A program made the translations under genes and the position numbers. DNA of 37,905 nucleotides from an uncultured Fidelibacterota bacterium (GTDB taxonomy: Bacteria > Fidelibacterota > Marinisomatia > Marinisomatales > Marinisomataceae): contig CABZHT010000003.1 in NCBI GenBank assembly GCA_902525615.1, positions 1-37,905 of the forward strand, read 5' to 3'. The notes beneath the pieces are model-generated. The model was not told the DNA's origin. It ran no database searches and was given only the letters and a program-made list of their open reading frames with translations. Positions 36,027-37,905 of the stretch are shown piece after piece (the stretch's first letter is position 1; each line of letters begins with the position of its first letter).

Positions 36027-36301
36027 ATAGAAGAAGCATGAAACTTATTATTTTCGGTCTTTGTACCGGAGCTTTACTAGGAACTTTTGTTGGAAATATT
36101 CTTGCTTTTCTATTGCCGGAAGGTAGTGCAGTAAAACAATTTTTTCTAATTTCTTATGATTTTACTTTTGGATCAATGAATAGTGATTATCTTATTGATC
36201 TAGGTGTAATTGTTATAGATTTTGGTTTTATTTTAAAATTTAATGTTTGTAGTATTATTGGTTTCGGCATTGCATATTATTTATTAAAATACTTTAGATA
36301 A
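36023..36301 (+). CDS. Small membrane protein, DUF4321-like
   Basis: A 92-residue protein with two hydrophobic stretches, about residues 6-31 and 57-90. The pattern LLPEGSAVKQFF then a stretch DLGVIVIDFGFILKFNVCSIIGFGIAYYLL resembles DUF4321 small membrane proteins, recognised from memory only. It starts by a 4-base overlap with the protease gene and precedes tatA by 14 bases. Function unknown. Confidence 0.7.
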   Translation: MNRRSMKLIIFGLCTGALLGTFVGNILAFLLPEGSAVKQFFLISYDFTFGSMNSDYLIDLGVIVIDFGFILKFNVCSIIGFGIAYYLLKYFR

Positions 36302-36315
36302 ATTATGAGGTTTAT

Positions 36316-36492
36316 ATGTTCAATTTAGGTACTGGTGAATTAGTTTTAATTTTTTTAATACTTTTACTTCTTTTTGGCGGTAAAAGACTTCCTGGCATTG
36401 CTAGAGGATTCGCAAATTCTTTAAGAGAGTTTCGTGGTGCTTTAGACGATACAAAGGAAGAAATTAAAAAATCAGAAAATTCCGATAAATAA
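36316..36492 (+). CDS. tatA: Sec-independent translocase subunit TatA/TatE
   Basis: A 58-residue protein forming the Tat pore for folded proteins. Sequence begins MFNLGTGELVLIFLILLLLF, a single transmembrane helix, then the hinge GGKRLPGIARGFANSLREFR and an acidic-basic amphipathic tail. The FGG-K-LP hinge is the family signature. A GAGG ribosome site precedes the ATG. tatB and tatC are not nearby. gatA begins 7 bases after the stop. Confidence 0.9.
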   Translation: MFNLGTGELVLIFLILLLLFGGKRLPGIARGFANSLREFRGALDDTKEEIKKSENSDK

Positions 36493-36498
36493 ATTTAG

Positions 36499-37860
36499 AT
36501 GAATCCATCTAATTCTTTTGAGCAGAAATTACTTATTGTTAAAGATAAAATTTCTGCTAGCAAGACAAATTCTGTTATCAGAAATCGTATTAAACGTATT
36601 GATTTAAAAAAAACTAGAGAAGGTCTTTTAAAAGATAAAACATTTCTGATAAAAGATAATATTGCAATTAAGGATGAGCCTTTAACCTGTGCATCAAGTA
36701 TATTAGAATCATATATTTCTCCATATAATGCAACAGTAATTGATAGAATTGAACTTGAAGGGGGTGTTATCATTGGTCAAACTAATTGTGATGAGTTTGC
36801 AATGGGTTCATCTTCTGAATTTTCGATTTATGGGTCTGTAAGAAATCCTTTTGACCATAATTTAGTTGCAGGAGGTTCTAGCGGTGGGTCTGCAGCAGCG
36901 ATTGCTGAAGGTCTCTCTGACATTGCTTTGGGTTCTGATACAGGTGGTTCAGTAAGGCAGCCAGCTGCATTTTGTGGTATCTATGGTTTAAAACCATCTT
37001 ACGGAAGAATATCCAGATATGGCTTAGTAGCTCATGCATCATCTTTCGATACAATAGGTATTATGTCTAAATCTATTGTAAATGTTTATAACACTTTTTG
37101 TATAATTTCAGGTCAAGATCATAAAGATTCAACTAGCGTAGATGTTAACGTTCCTAAAAATCTATCTTTTGAAGATTCAAAACTTCCTAAATCAGTCGGA
37201 GTAGTTTCTGATAAAATTCTAAAAAATATAAATGTTGAAATAGCAGAAAAATATCGCCAGTTAGTTGATTACTTTAAGTCAAAAAAAGTAAAAATAATTG
37301 AAATTGATTTACCTTATTTTAATTATTGTATACCTGCATACTATGTTTTAACTATGGCTGAAGCTTCTTCGAATTTATCAAGATTTGATGGTGTAAGGTA
37401 TGGTAATAGAGTCAATACAAAAGACCTATCAGAGCTTTATATTGAAACCAGGTCAAAAGGATTTTCAGACGAGGTAAAAAGAAGAATTATGACTGGAACT
37501 TATGTTCTCTCCTCAGGGTATTATGATGCATACTTTTCTAAAGCTTTAAAAGTCAGAAGATTAATAAAAAATGGTTATTCAGAATTATTTAATAAATGTG
37601 AAAATTTATTAATACCAACTACTCCTGAATTACCATTTAAACTTAAAAATAATTTAGAAGATCCATTGAAAATGTATTTATCTGATTTGTTTACTGTTCC
37701 CATAAATTTAGCTGGAATAGCTTCGCTAAATATTCCTGCCGGATTTTCATCTGACAATCTTCCAATTGGACTTCAATTAGTTTCTAATTCTTTTAAAGAG
37801 GAAACTTTATTCAGTTTAGCTCATATATTAGGTGAAGAGGAAATTTTTGAAGCAAATTAA
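36499..37860 (+). CDS. gatA: Glutamyl-tRNA(Gln)/Aspartyl-tRNA(Asn) amidotransferase subunit A
   Basis: A 453-residue amidase subunit of GatCAB, which releases ammonia from glutamine to amidate mischarged Glu-tRNA(Gln) or Asp-tRNA(Asn). The Ser-cisSer-Lys triad fits exactly by spacing: K52 (FLIKDNI), S127 (AGGSSGGSAAA) and S151 (GSDTGGSVRQPAAFCG). TNCDEFAMGSSSE and YGLKPSYGRISRYGL are characteristic. The protein is slightly shorter than the usual 480-490. gatB and gatC are not adjacent. The last base is shared with the next ATG. Confidence 0.96.
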   Translation: MNPSNSFEQKLLIVKDKISASKTNSVIRNRIKRIDLKKTREGLLKDKTFLIKDNIAIKDEPLTCASSILESYISPYNATVIDRIELEGGVIIGQTNCDEFAMGSSSEFSIYGSVRNPFDHNLVAGGSSGGSAAAIAEGLSDIALGSDTGGSVRQPAAFCGIYGLKPSYGRISRYGLVAHASSFDTIGIMSKSIVNVYNTFCIISGQDHKDSTSVDVNVPKNLSFEDSKLPKSVGVVSDKILKNINVEIAEKYRQLVDYFKSKKVKIIEIDLPYFNYCIPAYYVLTMAEASSNLSRFDGVRYGNRVNTKDLSELYIETRSKGFSDEVKRRIMTGTYVLSSGYYDAYFSKALKVRRLIKNGYSELFNKCENLLIPTTPELPFKLKNNLEDPLKMYLSDLFTVPINLAGIASLNIPAGFSSDNLPIGLQLVSNSFKEETLFSLAHILGEEEIFEAN

Positions 37861-37905
37861 TGGAATTTTTATACCCAAATTTTTTATTTATAATACCATT
37901 GTTTT
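37860..37905 (+). CDS. Partial gene at the right edge, membrane-anchored N-terminus
   Basis: An ATG overlaps the gatA stop (TAATG) and opens a frame running off the window, reading MEFLYPNFLFIIPLF. The hydrophobic start after a short FLYP segment resembles the N-terminal anchor of BatA/BatB-type VWA proteins, which often begin in that way. With 15 codons visible this is a weak guess. Confidence 0.45.
   Translation, partial: MEFLYPNFLFIIPLF

Overview
This window is an AT-rich (by eye roughly 30% G+C), gene-dense bacterial chromosome segment. It reads like a marine, streamlined member of the Fibrobacterota-Chlorobiota-Bacteroidota (FCB) side of the tree; Candidatus Marinimicrobia (SAR406) is my best guess. 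That rests on the long three-domain IspG, the S16 protein with a long C-terminal tail, FCB-like SMC head sequences, the TonB-dependent receptor and the yicC-gmk-rpoZ order. No database search supports it. Nearly every gene is on the + strand, with overlaps of 1 to 17 bases or very short gaps. Only one gene, an RlmB-like methyltransferase, is on the - strand. No phage, insertion sequence or CRISPR array was seen.

Layout: (1) 48-6117: TonB-dependent receptor with a histidine/acid-rich segment, then polA and alr; a 13-bp hairpin covers the polA start codon. (2) 6118-6341: a structured intergenic stretch and the initiator tRNA-fMet. (3) 6369-8313: M19 dipeptidase lipoprotein converging on rlmB. 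(4) 8346-16334: arfB, an unknown secreted protein, murE, murF, mraY, ispG, an MscS channel and dut, which is a shortened dcw-type cluster joined to isoprenoid synthesis. (5) 16493-18507: groES-groEL closed by a clear intrinsic terminator. (6) 18525-23558: folK, deoxynucleoside kinase, a 47-aa membrane peptide, an outer-membrane barrel-like protein, rsmE, a HIT protein and a very short SMC. (7) 23642-28799: rpsP, trmD, rplS (no rimM), an MFS transporter, yicC, gmk, rpoZ, ung. (8) 28896-37860: dnaB preceded by a perfect DnaA box, spoT, ruvX, lnt, truA, an HtrA-like lipoprotein protease, a DUF4321-like protein, tatA, gatA, and the first codons of another gene.

The content is mostly housekeeping: replication and repair (PolA, DnaB, UNG, dUTPase, RuvX, SMC), peptidoglycan and undecaprenyl-linked steps (Alr, MurE, MurF, MraY, IspG), translation and RNA modification (initiator tRNA, S16, L19, TrmD, RsmE, RlmB, TruA, GatA, ArfB), stringent response and protein quality control. 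Envelope proteins fit together: Lnt would finish the lipoproteins whose lipobox-like signals are seen on the dipeptidase and the HtrA protease.

The most unusual object is the SMC gene at 21453-23558. It has complete, canonical N- and C-terminal ATPase head halves but only about 330 residues between them, almost free of glycine and proline. The hinge domain and roughly half of each coiled-coil arm therefore appear to be missing, in frame. Other points worth a look are the polA start-codon hairpin, the DnaA box before dnaB, the histidine-rich receptor segment, the structured region before tRNA-fMet and the 66-bp tandem repeat in rpsP.
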